DNA of 64,000 bases from Calditrichota bacterium (GCA_013150955.1 JAADJD010000019.1:1-64000); one strand, 5' to 3'; counted from the first letter of the stretch, positions 50,964 to 61,305 are shown. A program made the numbers and translations. Notes: generated by a model from the sequence alone, not told the origin.

Positions 50964-52720
50964 CTGCCAAAAAGGATGACCAGAATCTTCAACAGCAACT
51001 TCAGGCGTTACAAACGGCCCTGAAGCAAAAGGAAAAAGAGATTTATTCGATTCAGCGGATTGGGCGGGCATTAAGCTCCACCCTGAAGCTGGATGATTTG
51101 CTGCGGTTGATCATGCAGGAAATTACGGTATTGATGGATGCGGATCGCAGCACGCTGTTTCTGGTCGACAGGAATCGCGGGGAGATCTGGTCGAAAATTG
51201 CGTTAAAGGCCGAGGTCAAGGAGATTCGCCAGAAGCTGGGGAAGGGCATTTCCGGGTACGTTGCTCAAACCGGGGAGACCATCAACATTCCCGATGCATA
51301 TAATGATGAGCGCTTCGATCCCAGTACGGACAAACGAACGGGCTACCGCACCCGTTCCATTCTTTGCATGCCTGTCTGGGAACCCCTGAGCAGTGGAGAG
51401 CGGCGAGAAATCATGGGGGTGATCCAGGTACTGAACAAAAAAGATGGGCACTTTACCGCTGAGGATGAAGCGCTGCTGGAAACCCTGGCATCGCAGGTGG
51501 CCATTTCCATTGCCAACTCCAGGCTCTACCATCAGCTGGAGAAAAAATATCAGGAAATTGATCTGCTGTACGAATTTGAGCAGCAATTGAGCGAAGTTTA
51601 TGAGCTTCCGCGATTGTTACAGCAGCTGTTGAGCAAAACGCTGGTGCATTTGCAGGCGCGCTGGGTACTGGCGGCCTTTCCCGTGGAGAATCAGGTGGTT
51701 TTTGTGGGGGTGGGGCCCGATCAGCAAAGTGTTTATGAAACTCGCAGTCAGGTCAGTCCCGACTGGGATGCCTTCATGCGTGCCCCATCGGTAACGGCGT
51801 TACAATCCCATCTGGATTTACTGAAGGATTATTTTCAGCTGGGTAAAGAGGTGGCATTGGCGGATGTGACGGCGCTGATTTCTCCACTTCCCATGGGGGA
51901 AGATCGTGCCGGGGTGCTCATGGCTTTGGGCATCGAAACCGGGGATCTGGAGCAGCTGGACGATCGGCAGAAAATGGTGGATCTGGTGGCGCAGAAGATC
52001 ATCCGGGCGGTAGAACTGCACAATCTGCGGGAAAGCCTGATCAAACGGGAGCGCCTGTCGGCGATCGGGCAAATGCTGAGCACGATCGTCCATGACATTC
52101 GTGGGCCGGTCAATACTATCTATGGTTTCATGGATTTGATGGCCGATGAAACGACGACCGCTGAGGAACGCAAGGAATTTTCCGAGATTATCCGTCAGGA
52201 GATCCAATCGTTGATGAATATGGTAACCGAGGTGCTGGATTTTGCCAAAGGCAAAACCAGTATTTTGCCACGGAAGACCAGTGTTAAAAAATTGCTGGAT
52301 CGGTTTAAACCCCGGCTGGATCAGATGTGCCAGCGGTACCGGACACGCCTGCATCTGGATGTGAAGAGCCAGCAAATCCTTTACGCCGACGAAGAAAAAC
52401 TGGTGCGGGTATTTTACAACATCACCAAAAACGCCATCGAAGCGATGGGTGAAGGTGGCGAGATGTTTATTCGTGTGCAAGATGTGAACGGCCATGTGGT
52501 GTTTGAGTTTCAGGATACCGGGCCGGGAATACCACCGGAAATTCAGGAAAAATTGTTCGAATCCTTTGTGACCAGTGGAAAGAAGAGTGGTACCGGTCTG
52601 GGATTGGCCATCGTGAAAAAAATTGTGGACGAGCATAAAGGCGAAATTGAACTGGAAAGCGAAGTGGGCAAAGGGGCCACCTTCCGCATTAAAATTCCGG
52701 TAATGAGTAAAGAATCGTGA
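50960..52720 (+). CDS. GAF-domain sensor histidine kinase
   Basis: A 586-residue cytoplasmic kinase with no membrane helices. Order: a short coiled coil (QLQALQTALKQKEKEIYSIQ), a GAF domain (~40-195), a second degenerate GAF-like region, the dimerisation helix with the phosphorylated histidine in LSTIVHDIRGPVNTIYGFMD (~378), and the ATP lid residues KNAIEAMGEGG, FQDTGPGIP and GTGLGLAIVKK. No response regulator is nearby. It overlaps endonuclease V and the deacetylase genes by 4 bases on each side, so the three are translated together. Confidence 0.9.
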   Translation: MTAKKDDQNLQQQLQALQTALKQKEKEIYSIQRIGRALSSTLKLDDLLRLIMQEITVLMDADRSTLFLVDRNRGEIWSKIALKAEVKEIRQKLGKGISGYVAQTGETINIPDAYNDERFDPSTDKRTGYRTRSILCMPVWEPLSSGERREIMGVIQVLNKKDGHFTAEDEALLETLASQVAISIANSRLYHQLEKKYQEIDLLYEFEQQLSEVYELPRLLQQLLSKTLVHLQARWVLAAFPVENQVVFVGVGPDQQSVYETRSQVSPDWDAFMRAPSVTALQSHLDLLKDYFQLGKEVALADVTALISPLPMGEDRAGVLMALGIETGDLEQLDDRQKMVDLVAQKIIRAVELHNLRESLIKRERLSAIGQMLSTIVHDIRGPVNTIYGFMDLMADETTTAEERKEFSEIIRQEIQSLMNMVTEVLDFAKGKTSILPRKTSVKKLLDRFKPRLDQMCQRYRTRLHLDVKSQQILYADEEKLVRVFYNITKNAIEAMGEGGEMFIRVQDVNGHVVFEFQDTGPGIPPEIQEKLFESFVTSGKKSGTGLGLAIVKKIVDEHKGEIELESEVGKGATFRIKIPVMSKES

Positions 52721-53694
52721 CCATGCAGGCAACGCCATTGCAAAACGTTTATTTTTTTTACCATCCCCTGTTCGAAAAGCATCTGGAAGGCGTGCAGCAT
52801 CCGGAATGTCCGGATCGCCTGCGGGCCATTCGCGAATATTTTATCCAGAAAGGGGCATGGGAGCAGATAAAGCGCCTGGAGCCGCAAGCAGCCGATGTCC
52901 GCTGGATTACCACCAATCATGCTCCTCAGTATGTGCAGGCAGTGGAGCAGGCGTGTCGAAGGGCTCCTGCACTACTGGATGAGGCGGATACGGTTGTTAC
53001 CGCGGAATCGTATTCGGCGGCGCTACGGGCGGTGGGGGCTGGGCTGGCAGCGGTGGATGCTATTTTTAGCGGAAAGACCCGTGCTGCCTTTTGCGCCGTA
53101 CGGCCACCGGGCCATCATGCCGAATACGACCATGCCATGGGATTTTGCCTGTTCAATAATGTGGCCATTGCGGCCAATTATGCCATCCAGCAACATGGGA
53201 TCAATCGGGTATTTATTCTGGACTGGGATGTCCATCATGGGAATGGCACCCAGCACAGTTTCGAGGATCGGGCGGACGTCTTTTTCTGCAGCATTCACCA
53301 ATGGCCGCTTTATCCCGGTACGGGCGCTGCATCCGAGATCGGCTTCGGGGAAGGCAAAGGTTATACCCTGAACATTCCCCTGCCGGCCGGGAACGGAGAT
53401 GAGGTTTATTTTAAAGTGATGCGGGAAAAGGTGCTGCCCAGATTGGAGGCGTATGCTCCCGATCTTATTCTGATTTCGGCCGGATTTGATGCGCATGTTG
53501 GCGATCCACTGGCGGACATGCGCCTGACAACCGCCGCCTATGCCGAAATGACCCGCATGATCGGAGAGGTGGCCGCCCGGATTTCGGTTCGGGGGATCGT
53601 ATCTTTTCTGGAGGGCGGCTATCATCTCAATAACCTGGCCGAAAGTGTCTGGGTGCATCTGCTGGCGCTGGATGAAATCGCAAGGGAACTTTAA
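52717..53694 (+). CDS. Histone-deacetylase-like amidohydrolase
   Basis: A 325-residue class II deacetylase-family protein. Zn and charge-relay residues are in AVRPPGHHAEYDHAMGFCLF, FILDWDVHHGNGTQHSF, and LISAGFDAHVGDPLADM, with the C-terminal FLEGGYHLNNLA. Bacterial members remove acyl groups from amines such as acetylpolyamines. GTG at 52717 overlaps the kinase stop; ATG at 52723 is the alternative start. Substrate is unknown. Confidence 0.9.
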   Translation: MTMQATPLQNVYFFYHPLFEKHLEGVQHPECPDRLRAIREYFIQKGAWEQIKRLEPQAADVRWITTNHAPQYVQAVEQACRRAPALLDEADTVVTAESYSAALRAVGAGLAAVDAIFSGKTRAAFCAVRPPGHHAEYDHAMGFCLFNNVAIAANYAIQQHGINRVFILDWDVHHGNGTQHSFEDRADVFFCSIHQWPLYPGTGAASEIGFGEGKGYTLNIPLPAGNGDEVYFKVMREKVLPRLEAYAPDLILISAGFDAHVGDPLADMRLTTAAYAEMTRMIGEVAARISVRGIVSFLEGGYHLNNLAESVWVHLLALDEIAREL

Positions 53695-53796
53695 TTATTT
53701 CGGGAGGTTGTCAATTACGACAAAACCGGGTACGAATGCGTGAACATTCCTTTTCCAAAACCCGACAAAACCCTTGCGAGTGGGAGGAGGTGAACG

Positions 53797-54519
53797 ATGC
53801 GAGCCATGGTTTGGATTTGGATAAGTCTATTGATCGGGATAAGTGTGGGGAAAATGAGCGAAGCACAGAAATCAAAAACGGATGATGCATTTCAGGAAGC
53901 GCGGAAGCGGATGGTAGAGACCCAGATTCGCGCCCGTGGGGTGAAAGACGCGCGCGTTTTAAAGGCCATGGAAAAAGTACCCCGGCACCGCTTCGTCCCC
54001 GAACACCTGTGGGATGAAGCCTATTTCGATGAACCATTGCCCATTGGCTATGGACAAACCATCTCTCAGCCGTATGTGGTGGCCTATATGACCGAGCAAC
54101 TGGGACTGACCGGTGATGAGAAGGTACTGGAAATTGGAACCGGTTCGGGATACCAGGCGGCGATTCTGGCGGAGCTGGCTAAGGAAGTGTACACCATCGA
54201 GATTATTCCCGAACTGGGGAAGCGAGCCGCCGAAGTGTTGAAAGAATTGGGCTACGAAAATGTCCATGTGCGCATCGGGGATGGGTATCGCGGTTGGCCA
54301 GAAGCCGCCCCATTTGATGCCATTATTCTGACCGCTGCACCCGATCATGTACCGCAGCCATTGCTGGATCAGCTAAAAGTGGGGGGACGCATGATTCTAC
54401 CTCTGGGAGATTTTTATCAGGATCTGGTGCTTATTACCAAGACGGAAAAGGGGATTAAGAAGGAGCGCAAAATACCGGTGCGATTTGTTCCCATGACCGG
54501 GGAGGCCGAAAAACACTAA
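53797..54519 (+). CDS. pcm: Exported protein-L-isoaspartate O-methyltransferase
   Basis: A 240-residue PIMT with an N-terminal signal segment ([20 protein letters not shown]). Catalytic and SAM residues are in [56 protein letters not shown] and [15 protein letters not shown]. It repairs isoaspartyl residues using SAM. A periplasmic location would need SAM supply, so the signal may instead be an anchor; signal-bearing PIMTs of this type do exist. Confidence 0.87.
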   Translation: MRAMVWIWISLLIGISVGKMSEAQKSKTDDAFQEARKRMVETQIRARGVKDARVLKAMEKVPRHRFVPEHLWDEAYFDEPLPIGYGQTISQPYVVAYMTEQLGLTGDEKVLEIGTGSGYQAAILAELAKEVYTIEIIPELGKRAAEVLKELGYENVHVRIGDGYRGWPEAAPFDAIILTAAPDHVPQPLLDQLKVGGRMILPLGDFYQDLVLITKTEKGIKKERKIPVRFVPMTGEAEKH

Positions 54520-54737
54520 GTCGGATCCGGTGGCCGGGTCATTTTTTATCCCGACACCGATAAATTGCAACAGATTTTTCATCAATATCAGGGTATTGGC
54601 ATTTCCGGTATTATCCCCGACCCAGAATGTCCGATTGAAAATCCATTAAGGATTTCCCCGGTTTTATTTTAAATTAAACCCATCCCGGGATACCGAGGGA
54701 TTGGGGTTGTTCATGTAAGCGATTGGATGTGTAACAA

Positions 54738-55865
54738 ATGGATGGTTTTCGAAGCGAAGAACTGGATCAGTTATTAGCGCCCTATTTTGAGCCCGATTTC
54801 TGGGCGCGCCTGCAGGGGAAAATTATGTATCGGGCGCGGGAAACCGATGTTCCCCCCGAACGGCTGGAACTGATCATCCAGAGTTTACTGGAACTGGGCT
54901 ACGTACCCCACCTGGAAAAACGCAACGGGGAGTTGTTCCTTTTCATCCTGTCCCGCCGTAAAACGCAAAAGTCCAGTCGGGTGTGGGTAAATCTCTTGCT
55001 GTTTGTCCTGACCGTTTTTAGCACCATGGCCGCGGGTGCCATGTTGATTGGCCAGGACGTATTCGCGGATCTGGGACTGATTTTTACCGGATGGCGATAT
55101 GCATTTGCGGTATTACTTATCCTGACCAGTCACGAGATGGGGCATTACATTGCGGCCCGCTTGCATAAAATTGATGTGACCCTTCCTTATTACATTCCCA
55201 TTTTCCTGCCCGGTTTTAACCTGGGAACCATGGGGGCGTTTATCAAAATTAAATCCCCCATTCCCAATCGGAAAGCCTTGTTAGATGTGGGAGTGGCCGG
55301 GCCTATCGCTGGCTTTGTGGTGAGCCTATTCTTTCTGGCGTATGGTTACGCCACCCTGCCGGACTACGAGGGCATTGTGGCATATATTGAACAGATCCAC
55401 CCCTGGCAGGTAAATACGGGAGTGAATCTGGCGTTAGGGAAATCCATCCTGTTCGCTTTTTTTAACGATTGGATTGGAGGCGGCCGGCTGCCCATGAACG
55501 AGGTCTATCATTTCCCCTACATCTTTGCCGGCTGGATTGGCCTGCTGGTGACGGCCATTAACCTCATCCCCATTGGCCAGCTGGATGGGGGGCATATTCT
55601 GTATTCCCTGTTGGGGCAACGGTCGCGCACCATCGGGGTGCTGGCGTTTTTCGGGCTCTTTATCCTGAACATTTTTCTGCTGGTGGAATATGCTACCCCG
55701 ACCTGGTTGCTGTGGATCATTTTGATTATCATATTAATTGGATTTCGACATCCTCCCACGTTAAACGATTTTGTGGAATTGTCTCCCGCACGGCGCATTC
55801 TGGGCTGGTTATGTTTAATTATTTTTGGAGTCAGTTTTATTCCCATGCCGATATATATACAATAA
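54738..55865 (+). CDS. Site-2 protease family membrane metalloprotease (M50)
   Basis: A 375-residue intramembrane protease. The zinc motif LILTSHEMGHYIAARL (HExxH, ~132-136) and the distal ligand motif LIPIGQLDGGHILYSLLG are intact, separated by several transmembrane helices. The N-terminal ~85 residues form a cytosolic alpha-beta domain (ERLELIIQSLLELGYVPHLE). Such enzymes cleave membrane-bound anti-sigma factors or signal peptides. Its targets are not visible here. The 218-bp gap before it has no clear promoter. Confidence 0.88.
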   Translation: MDGFRSEELDQLLAPYFEPDFWARLQGKIMYRARETDVPPERLELIIQSLLELGYVPHLEKRNGELFLFILSRRKTQKSSRVWVNLLLFVLTVFSTMAAGAMLIGQDVFADLGLIFTGWRYAFAVLLILTSHEMGHYIAARLHKIDVTLPYYIPIFLPGFNLGTMGAFIKIKSPIPNRKALLDVGVAGPIAGFVVSLFFLAYGYATLPDYEGIVAYIEQIHPWQVNTGVNLALGKSILFAFFNDWIGGGRLPMNEVYHFPYIFAGWIGLLVTAINLIPIGQLDGGHILYSLLGQRSRTIGVLAFFGLFILNIFLLVEYATPTWLLWIILIIILIGFRHPPTLNDFVELSPARRILGWLCLIIFGVSFIPMPIYIQ

Positions 55866-55895
55866 GGGATTCAGCTTAAATCGAAAGGATGGTGT

Positions 55896-56486
55896 ATGGT
55901 CTTATATGTCACCGCTGTGGTCATTTTGCTGTTGCTGATCGTTATTCTGATCATGGTCTGGCTGCGGAAAGTGCAGTTTGACGCCGTTCACCGAAATTTT
56001 CTGGATCTGGTCGATCATTTTGGGGGACGGGTCATTCGAGGGGGATTTGCGGTACGGCCTCGCTATTCGGGAAGTTTTAAAAACCAGCGCGTGTCCATCT
56101 CCATTTCGTCGGAAAACTGGCAAAAGGAACGCCGCTTTTACATTGCGGTGACCATGCAATCGCGGGCGAAAATCAATTTCAGCATTATTTCTCGGGACTG
56201 GCTGGAAAGCCGGGAAGCCGAAGACCGAAAAAAGCGCCACGCGGTTGATCTGATGGACGGCCGGTACCTGCTGGAGGTCTCCAACCCCAATCAATTAAAA
56301 AAGCTGAACATTTCATCGTTGAATAAAATTGTGGAAAAGTTGCACCCATTTGCCTACGTGCTGATCGCCAAAACGGGCATCATTCTGGAACGGATCTCCA
56401 CCAATCTGATTAAGGATACGGAATTCCCCACCCTGAATAAGCTGCTGGAGAATGTTTATCATTTAAAGGCGGTGGTGGAAAAGTGA
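55896..56486 (+). CDS. Membrane-anchored protein of unknown function
   Basis: A 196-residue protein with one N-terminal helix (YVTAVVILLLLIVILIMVWL), then a soluble alpha-beta domain (RGGFAVRPRYSGSFKNQRVS; EKLHPFAYVLIAKTGIILER). It would sit at the cytoplasmic membrane. It follows the site-2 protease by 30 bp and may be its partner or substrate, but no family is recognised. Confidence 0.6.
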   Translation: MVLYVTAVVILLLLIVILIMVWLRKVQFDAVHRNFLDLVDHFGGRVIRGGFAVRPRYSGSFKNQRVSISISSENWQKERRFYIAVTMQSRAKINFSIISRDWLESREAEDRKKRHAVDLMDGRYLLEVSNPNQLKKLNISSLNKIVEKLHPFAYVLIAKTGIILERISTNLIKDTEFPTLNKLLENVYHLKAVVEK

Positions 56487-56577
56487 GAGGCGAAGCACCG
56501 CGAGCGGGGCAAGGCAATCATGGTAGAAATTTCTTCCCCGCTGGGGAAGGGCATTCACCAAAGTCGAGAGGATCAGG

Positions 56578-57477
56578 ATGATGGATACGGATGCGTTTAA
56601 AGATTTTAAGGCGGGTTATGTGGCCATACTGGGGCGCCCTAATGTGGGCAAATCGACCCTGTTGAATCAGATTCTAAAGTTCAAGCTGTCTATTGTGACC
56701 CCCAAGCCGCAAACCACCCGGAAACGCGTGCTGGGGATATTGAATGGAGAAAACTACCAGATTATTTTTATCGATACGCCCGGAATCATCGAGCCCCGGT
56801 ACAATCTGCAAAAGGTGATGATGAAATACGTGCGCAATGCCATGGAGGATGCGGACGTGCTGCTGTACATGGTGGATGCCTCGCGTCCCACGGAAGATCT
56901 GGAGGCGGTGAAAGAACGCATCGAGCCCGTGGGGAAGCCGGTCATCCTGGCATTGAACAAAGTGGATCTGGTGCGCAAGGACACTCTGCTGCCCATGATC
57001 GATCAGTATCGCAAAATTTATCCCTTCGAGGCTATTGTGCCCATTTCGGCCCTGAAGAATGACGGAGTCGATCGATTGCTTCGGGAAATTGTGCGCTTAT
57101 TGCCTCAAAGTCCGCCTTATTATCCGTCGGATTACATCACCCCTGAGCAGGAGCGTTTTTTTGTGGCCGAAATTATTCGAGAAAAAATTTTCCTGTTATA
57201 TGGCGAAGAGATCCCATATTCCACCCATGTGGAAATCGAAGAATTTAAGGAACGACCGGAACAGAAGGATTACATCCGGGCGATTATTTATGTGGAGAAG
57301 CCATCTCAAAAGGGCATTTTGATTGGGAAGCAGGGACAGGCGTTGAAGAAGGTGGGACAATATGCCCGTGAGGAAATTGAGGCGTTTCTGGGGCGACCGG
57401 TGTTTCTGGAGCTGTTTGTAAAGGTGAATGAAGATTGGCGGAAAAAAGATACCAAATTGCGTCGGCTGGGATTCTAA
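56578..57477 (+). CDS. era: GTPase Era
   Basis: A 299-residue Era, required for 16S rRNA processing and small-subunit maturation. GTPase motifs: GRPNVGKSTLLNQIL (G1), the G2 region PQTTRKRV, DTPG in IFIDTPGIIEP (G3), ALNKVDLV (G4) and PISALKNDG (G5). A C-terminal KH domain carries GKQGQALKKVGQYAREEIEA. ATG at 56578 or 56581. Confidence 0.95.
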   Translation: MMDTDAFKDFKAGYVAILGRPNVGKSTLLNQILKFKLSIVTPKPQTTRKRVLGILNGENYQIIFIDTPGIIEPRYNLQKVMMKYVRNAMEDADVLLYMVDASRPTEDLEAVKERIEPVGKPVILALNKVDLVRKDTLLPMIDQYRKIYPFEAIVPISALKNDGVDRLLREIVRLLPQSPPYYPSDYITPEQERFFVAEIIREKIFLLYGEEIPYSTHVEIEEFKERPEQKDYIRAIIYVEKPSQKGILIGKQGQALKKVGQYAREEIEAFLGRPVFLELFVKVNEDWRKKDTKLRRLGF

Positions 57478-57478
57478 A

Positions 57479-58210
57479 ATGACAAAGAGCGATCGCAAAT
57501 TACTGCTTTTTGATATCGACGGTACCCTGATTTTGACGGGTGGACGGGCGGGTCGGCTCATGTTGCGCTGTGTGGAACAGGAGGTAAATCAGCGGCTGGT
57601 CTACTCGGTGCGCGATTTTGTGGGCTTCACGGATCGCTATATTATTCGCAATTTGTTGCTGCGGGCAGGCGTGTCTGAGGATCAGGTCGAAGCGGCCATC
57701 GATCGGGTCATTGCCTGCTACCTTGATCAACTGGCCGGTAAACTGGCCGCACCGAATGCCATCCGCGTGCTGCCGGGCGTGCGGGAACTGCTGGATCGGC
57801 TTTCCCGGAACGGCCAGTATGCGCTGGGATTGGTGACCGGCAACGTGAAGGAAGGGGCGCGGATAAAACTGTCGCCCGTGGGATTGTTCAAATACTTCCC
57901 GGTGGGCGCTTTTGGAGACGATGCCATGGAGCGCAGCTTATTGCCACCAATTGCCATTTCCCGTGCCGAAGCCCATTTTGGTACTCAATTCCGCCCGGAA
58001 AACATCTGGATTATTGGGGACAGTCCCAACGATGTGCGCTGTGCAAAGGCCAATGGTTTGCGCAGCCTGGCCGTGGCCAGTGGGGTTATCCCCGCAGACG
58101 AATTGGCTGCCATGCAACCAGACGCCTTGCTCACCGATTTGTCCTGCGTAGAGACCGTATTAGACATTGTTAATGATTCCCGGCCTTTTCACCATTCCCA
58201 AATAAAGTAA
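57479..58210 (+). CDS. HAD-superfamily phosphatase (phosphoglycolate phosphatase-like)
   Basis: A 243-residue hydrolase with HAD motif I LLFDIDGTLILTGGRAG, motif II LVTGN, a lysine in NVKEGARIKL, and motif IV IIGDSPNDVRCAKANG. A cap domain of the C1 type lies between motifs I and II. The ATG is one base after the era stop, so the two are co-transcribed. Substrate is not determined. Confidence 0.85.
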   Translation: MTKSDRKLLLFDIDGTLILTGGRAGRLMLRCVEQEVNQRLVYSVRDFVGFTDRYIIRNLLLRAGVSEDQVEAAIDRVIACYLDQLAGKLAAPNAIRVLPGVRELLDRLSRNGQYALGLVTGNVKEGARIKLSPVGLFKYFPVGAFGDDAMERSLLPPIAISRAEAHFGTQFRPENIWIIGDSPNDVRCAKANGLRSLAVASGVIPADELAAMQPDALLTDLSCVETVLDIVNDSRPFHHSQIK

Positions 58211-58293
58211 GTGTTTTCAAGAGTTTTCCAAATTTTGTAGCACTGATCCGTGCCTGGAAAGTGCTTTTCTCCTTTATTGCACTGATTTTAGGT

Positions 58294-58321
58294 TAAAGTT
58301 TTCCCCCTCCGGGTTCGATTA
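58294..58321 (+). promoter_or_regulatory. Possible sigma-28 promoter of the chemotaxis operon
   Basis: TAAAGTTT (58294-58301) is followed after 12 bases by TTCGATTA (58314-58321), a partial match to the FliA consensus (TAAAGTTT-N11-GCCGATAA). It lies ~30 bp before the first gene. Confidence 0.45.
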
Positions 58322-58349
58322 CATCATTGAATGAACAAGGAGGTTAACC

Positions 58350-58898
58350 ATGCGGCGTATAGGGATGTATGTCTATAGCCTGGTGTTACTTTTTGCCATT
58401 TCCACTCATCCCGGTGAAAGCAACATTACCCCGAAGCAGTATTTATTCATGATCAAGGAGCTGGTACCGGGCATTCAGACGGTTGGAATCCTGTGGAAGG
58501 CCCCACCCGAATCGGAGGAGTGGGTGGAGAAAATAGAACGAGCCGCGGCTGTGATGCAGGTGAAGGTCGTCATCGCCGGGGTGGCCGATTTGAAGGATGT
58601 GGCCAAGCAGTTTAAGAATCTGGTGGATTCGCACAATATCCAGGCACTCTGGATTTTTAATGAGGGGCAGGTATTAAACAGCAATGTGAGCCGGAAGTAT
58701 TTGATTAAAAATGCCAATCTGTCCAAAATCCCGCTTTTTGCCCCCAGTCTGGAATGGATTAATGAAGGTGCCTGCGTGTATTTAACAAAAGAAGGCGGGA
58801 AAGTAAAGCTGCGGGTGAATGAAAAAACCGCCCGTATTCTGAATCTTTCTGTACCCGAAAAATATTTACCCAATACCGAGTTTCTGGCACAAAAATAA
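58350..58898 (+). CDS. Short periplasmic ABC substrate-binding-like protein
   Basis: A 182-residue exported protein with a signal peptide (MYVYSLVLLFAISTHPGES). The body resembles one lobe of the ABC_sub_bind family: YLFMIKELVPGIQTVGILWK, VADLKDVAKQFKNLV and IPLFAPSLEWINEGACVYL, then KVKLRVNEKTARILNLSVPE. Family members are usually ~300 aa, so this is a half-size form. Directly upstream of the MCP gene it may present a ligand to that receptor. It has an AAGGAGG site. Confidence 0.7.
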   Translation: MRRIGMYVYSLVLLFAISTHPGESNITPKQYLFMIKELVPGIQTVGILWKAPPESEEWVEKIERAAAVMQVKVVIAGVADLKDVAKQFKNLVDSHNIQALWIFNEGQVLNSNVSRKYLIKNANLSKIPLFAPSLEWINEGACVYLTKEGGKVKLRVNEKTARILNLSVPEKYLPNTEFLAQK

Positions 58899-58916
58899 AG
58901 GGAAGAGGCGAACCAT

Positions 58917-60773
58917 ATGTCCATTCGATTTTCCAGGGAAAGTTTGCGCTCCAGGTTTATCATCCTCCTTGGCGGAATTGTTTTGGTGTGTTTTTTGATC
59001 TTCTTCTTCTATTCCCGGCAAACCACAAACACCTATGAAAAGAAGTTTGTGGAGTGGAGTGCCAAATTAACCGAAGCAGTGGGCTCGCAGGCGGTGTATA
59101 GCCTGTTGATGGAAGACGTGGACGAACTGAAAAATCAGCTGGAGGCATTGCTGGCGGCTCGGAGCATCGTTTCCGGGGGATTTTACAATGCGGATGGCCA
59201 GTTGCTGGTCTCGGTGAATGCCGGAGAACTGGATTGGTTTCCGCGGCAGGTGAGTGGCGATGCCCTGTCCTACCGCTGGGTGGAAACCAACTCCGGGCGT
59301 CTGGCGCTGGCCGTCACCCGAAAGGTGCTCAACTACCACAATGGGGATCTGGTGGGCTACGATCTGATGGTGCTGCCAGCGGATCAGTTGCAGCAGCAGA
59401 AGAAGGTGCGCTCCTGGTTGCTGGTGGTGATGTTTCTGGGATTTTCCTTCTTTGGATTGCTCGTCTATTTGATCATGGATCGCAAGATATTGCAGCGGGT
59501 GGATCGATTGCGCAAGGCGTTGCAAGAAGTGGCGCGGGGGAATTTTGATCTTTCCCTGAAAATGGATCACCGCGATGAGATTGGGGAGTTGTACGAGTCG
59601 TTTAACTACATGCTGGAAAAGAACCGGGCGTTTATGAAGGAGATTCAGACCCAGAAAGAGGAAGCCGAAAAAGCCCGCAAAACGGCCGAGGAGCTGAAAG
59701 ATCATTCCCTGGTACAACAGGCCTATCTGGAAGGCCAGTTCAAACGCATTTGTGATGTGATTACAGCGGTGACCAACGGGGATCTCTCGGTGGAGCTGCA
59801 CGCGGAGCAGAACGACGCTGTTGGGGATCTGATGCGCAAAACCAATCAAATGATTAATGATCTGCGAAAGATCATCCGGGAAGTGCAGATTGCCGGCGAA
59901 TCCGTGGCCGAGGCCAGTCAACTGATCAACAACTCCACCGTGGAAATTTCACACAGCGCCGAAGAACAGGCGCAGCAAACGGCGGAGATTGCCCAGTCCA
60001 TCGAGCAGGTAACGCGTACTATTGCGGATTCGTCTCATCATGCCACCCAGGCCGCCGAGATGGTGAAGCGTGCCTCGGAACTGGCAACTGAGGGTGAAAA
60101 GGTTTTCCGGGAAACCCTGGAAGGCATGAGCAAGATTGCCCAGGTGGTCACCCGCGCGGCGGAAACGGTTCAGGCGCTGGGGAATTCCAGTACTCAGATT
60201 GGGGAAATTGTGGAGGTGATCAATGAGATCGCCGATCAGACCAATCTGCTGGCATTGAATGCCGCCATCGAAGCGGCCCGTGCCGGGGAACAGGGACGCG
60301 GTTTTGCAGTGGTCGCCGACGAAGTTCGCAAATTGGCGGAGCGAACGACTTCGGCCACCACGGAGATTTCGGAGATGATCCGGCGCATTCAGGCGGATAC
60401 GGAGCAGGTGGTGGTCTCCATGAACGAGGGCAGTAAGGAAGTCCAGGTGGGCATGCAGCTGGCGGATCAGGCCACCAAGGCCCTGAATGAAATCATTGAA
60501 TCGGTGAATCAGATTAATCATCGCATTACCCAGTTTGCCGGGATCATTCATGAACAGTCTGCCGCCAGTGAACAGATTTCCCGGAACATCGATGAGATTT
60601 CTCAGGCGGCCTCCACGGTCTCCCGGGCGACCTCGGAGCTGGCGCATACGGCCTATCAGTTGAATGAATTGACCAACAAATTGAATCAATTGATCTCACG
60701 GTTCCGCACCGATGATGGGGCAACCCCGAAACCCGCATTCGATTCAGCGGCACCCATGGCGGAACCGGCTTAG
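58917..60773 (+). CDS. Methyl-accepting chemotaxis protein
   Basis: A 618-residue chemoreceptor. TM1 is ~16-36 ([20 protein letters not shown]), then a short periplasmic domain (~40-160) and TM2 (~170-190, [20 protein letters not shown]), a HAMP region and a long coiled coil with the conserved hairpin tip [20 protein letters not shown], with [20 protein letters not shown] after it. No C-terminal CheR-binding pentapeptide is present. It is preceded by a binding-protein-like gene and followed by cheW, cheY and cheB. Confidence 0.95.
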   Translation: MSIRFSRESLRSRFIILLGGIVLVCFLIFFFYSRQTTNTYEKKFVEWSAKLTEAVGSQAVYSLLMEDVDELKNQLEALLAARSIVSGGFYNADGQLLVSVNAGELDWFPRQVSGDALSYRWVETNSGRLALAVTRKVLNYHNGDLVGYDLMVLPADQLQQQKKVRSWLLVVMFLGFSFFGLLVYLIMDRKILQRVDRLRKALQEVARGNFDLSLKMDHRDEIGELYESFNYMLEKNRAFMKEIQTQKEEAEKARKTAEELKDHSLVQQAYLEGQFKRICDVITAVTNGDLSVELHAEQNDAVGDLMRKTNQMINDLRKIIREVQIAGESVAEASQLINNSTVEISHSAEEQAQQTAEIAQSIEQVTRTIADSSHHATQAAEMVKRASELATEGEKVFRETLEGMSKIAQVVTRAAETVQALGNSSTQIGEIVEVINEIADQTNLLALNAAIEAARAGEQGRGFAVVADEVRKLAERTTSATTEISEMIRRIQADTEQVVVSMNEGSKEVQVGMQLADQATKALNEIIESVNQINHRITQFAGIIHEQSAASEQISRNIDEISQAASTVSRATSELAHTAYQLNELTNKLNQLISRFRTDDGATPKPAFDSAAPMAEPA

Positions 60774-60783
60774 TGAGCGAAAA

Positions 60784-60797
60784 ATCCAAGGAGGGAT
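60784..60797 (+). promoter_or_regulatory. Possible CsrA-type hairpin at the cheW ribosome-binding site
   Basis: ATCC-AAGGAG-GGAT is a 4-bp stem with the Shine-Dalgarno in the loop, four bases before the GTG start. It resembles the flagellin sites but is weaker. Confidence 0.4.
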
Positions 60798-60801
60798 CGC
60801 T

Positions 60802-61305
60802 GTGGAACAGGTTCAAATGGACGAAGAAATCTACCAGATGGTGAGTTTCATTCTCAACGAAGAGGAGTTTGGGGTCGATATCCTCAAAGTGCAGGAAATT
60901 ATTAAAATGGTGGAATTGACCCGTGTACCCAATGCGCCCGATTTTGTGGAAGGGGTGATCAATCTGCGTGGCCGCATTGTGCCCGTTATTGATCTGCGTA
61001 AACGTTTTGGGTTGCCATCAGGCGAGGTAGATAAAAATACGCGCATCGTGATCGCCTCGGTAAACGATCTGGTGGTGGGATTTCTGGTCGATAAGGTGCG
61101 GGAAGTGTTGCGCGTACCCAAGGCGGTCATCGAGCCACCACCGGATTTAACCACTTCCATTCATACCGATTACATTACCGGGGTGGCAAAATTGGACGAT
61201 CGGCTGCTCATTATTCTGGATCTGGAGCGAATTTTAATGGCTTCGGAAAAGCAGGAGCTGGCCCACGTGGATCGTGAATCGAAAGAAATTTTGATAGAAA
61301 ATTAA
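60802..61305 (+). CDS. cheW: Chemotaxis coupling protein CheW
   Basis: A 167-residue CheW linking receptors to CheA. Typical segments are VSFILNEEEFGVDILKVQEI, VPNAPDFVEGVINLRGRIVP and TGVAKLDDRLLIILDLERIL. GTG at 60802 with AAGGAGGG upstream is the likely start; a longer frame would overlap the MCP gene. CheA itself is not in the window. Confidence 0.93.
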   Translation: MEQVQMDEEIYQMVSFILNEEEFGVDILKVQEIIKMVELTRVPNAPDFVEGVINLRGRIVPVIDLRKRFGLPSGEVDKNTRIVIASVNDLVVGFLVDKVREVLRVPKAVIEPPPDLTTSIHTDYITGVAKLDDRLLIILDLERILMASEKQELAHVDRESKEILIEN

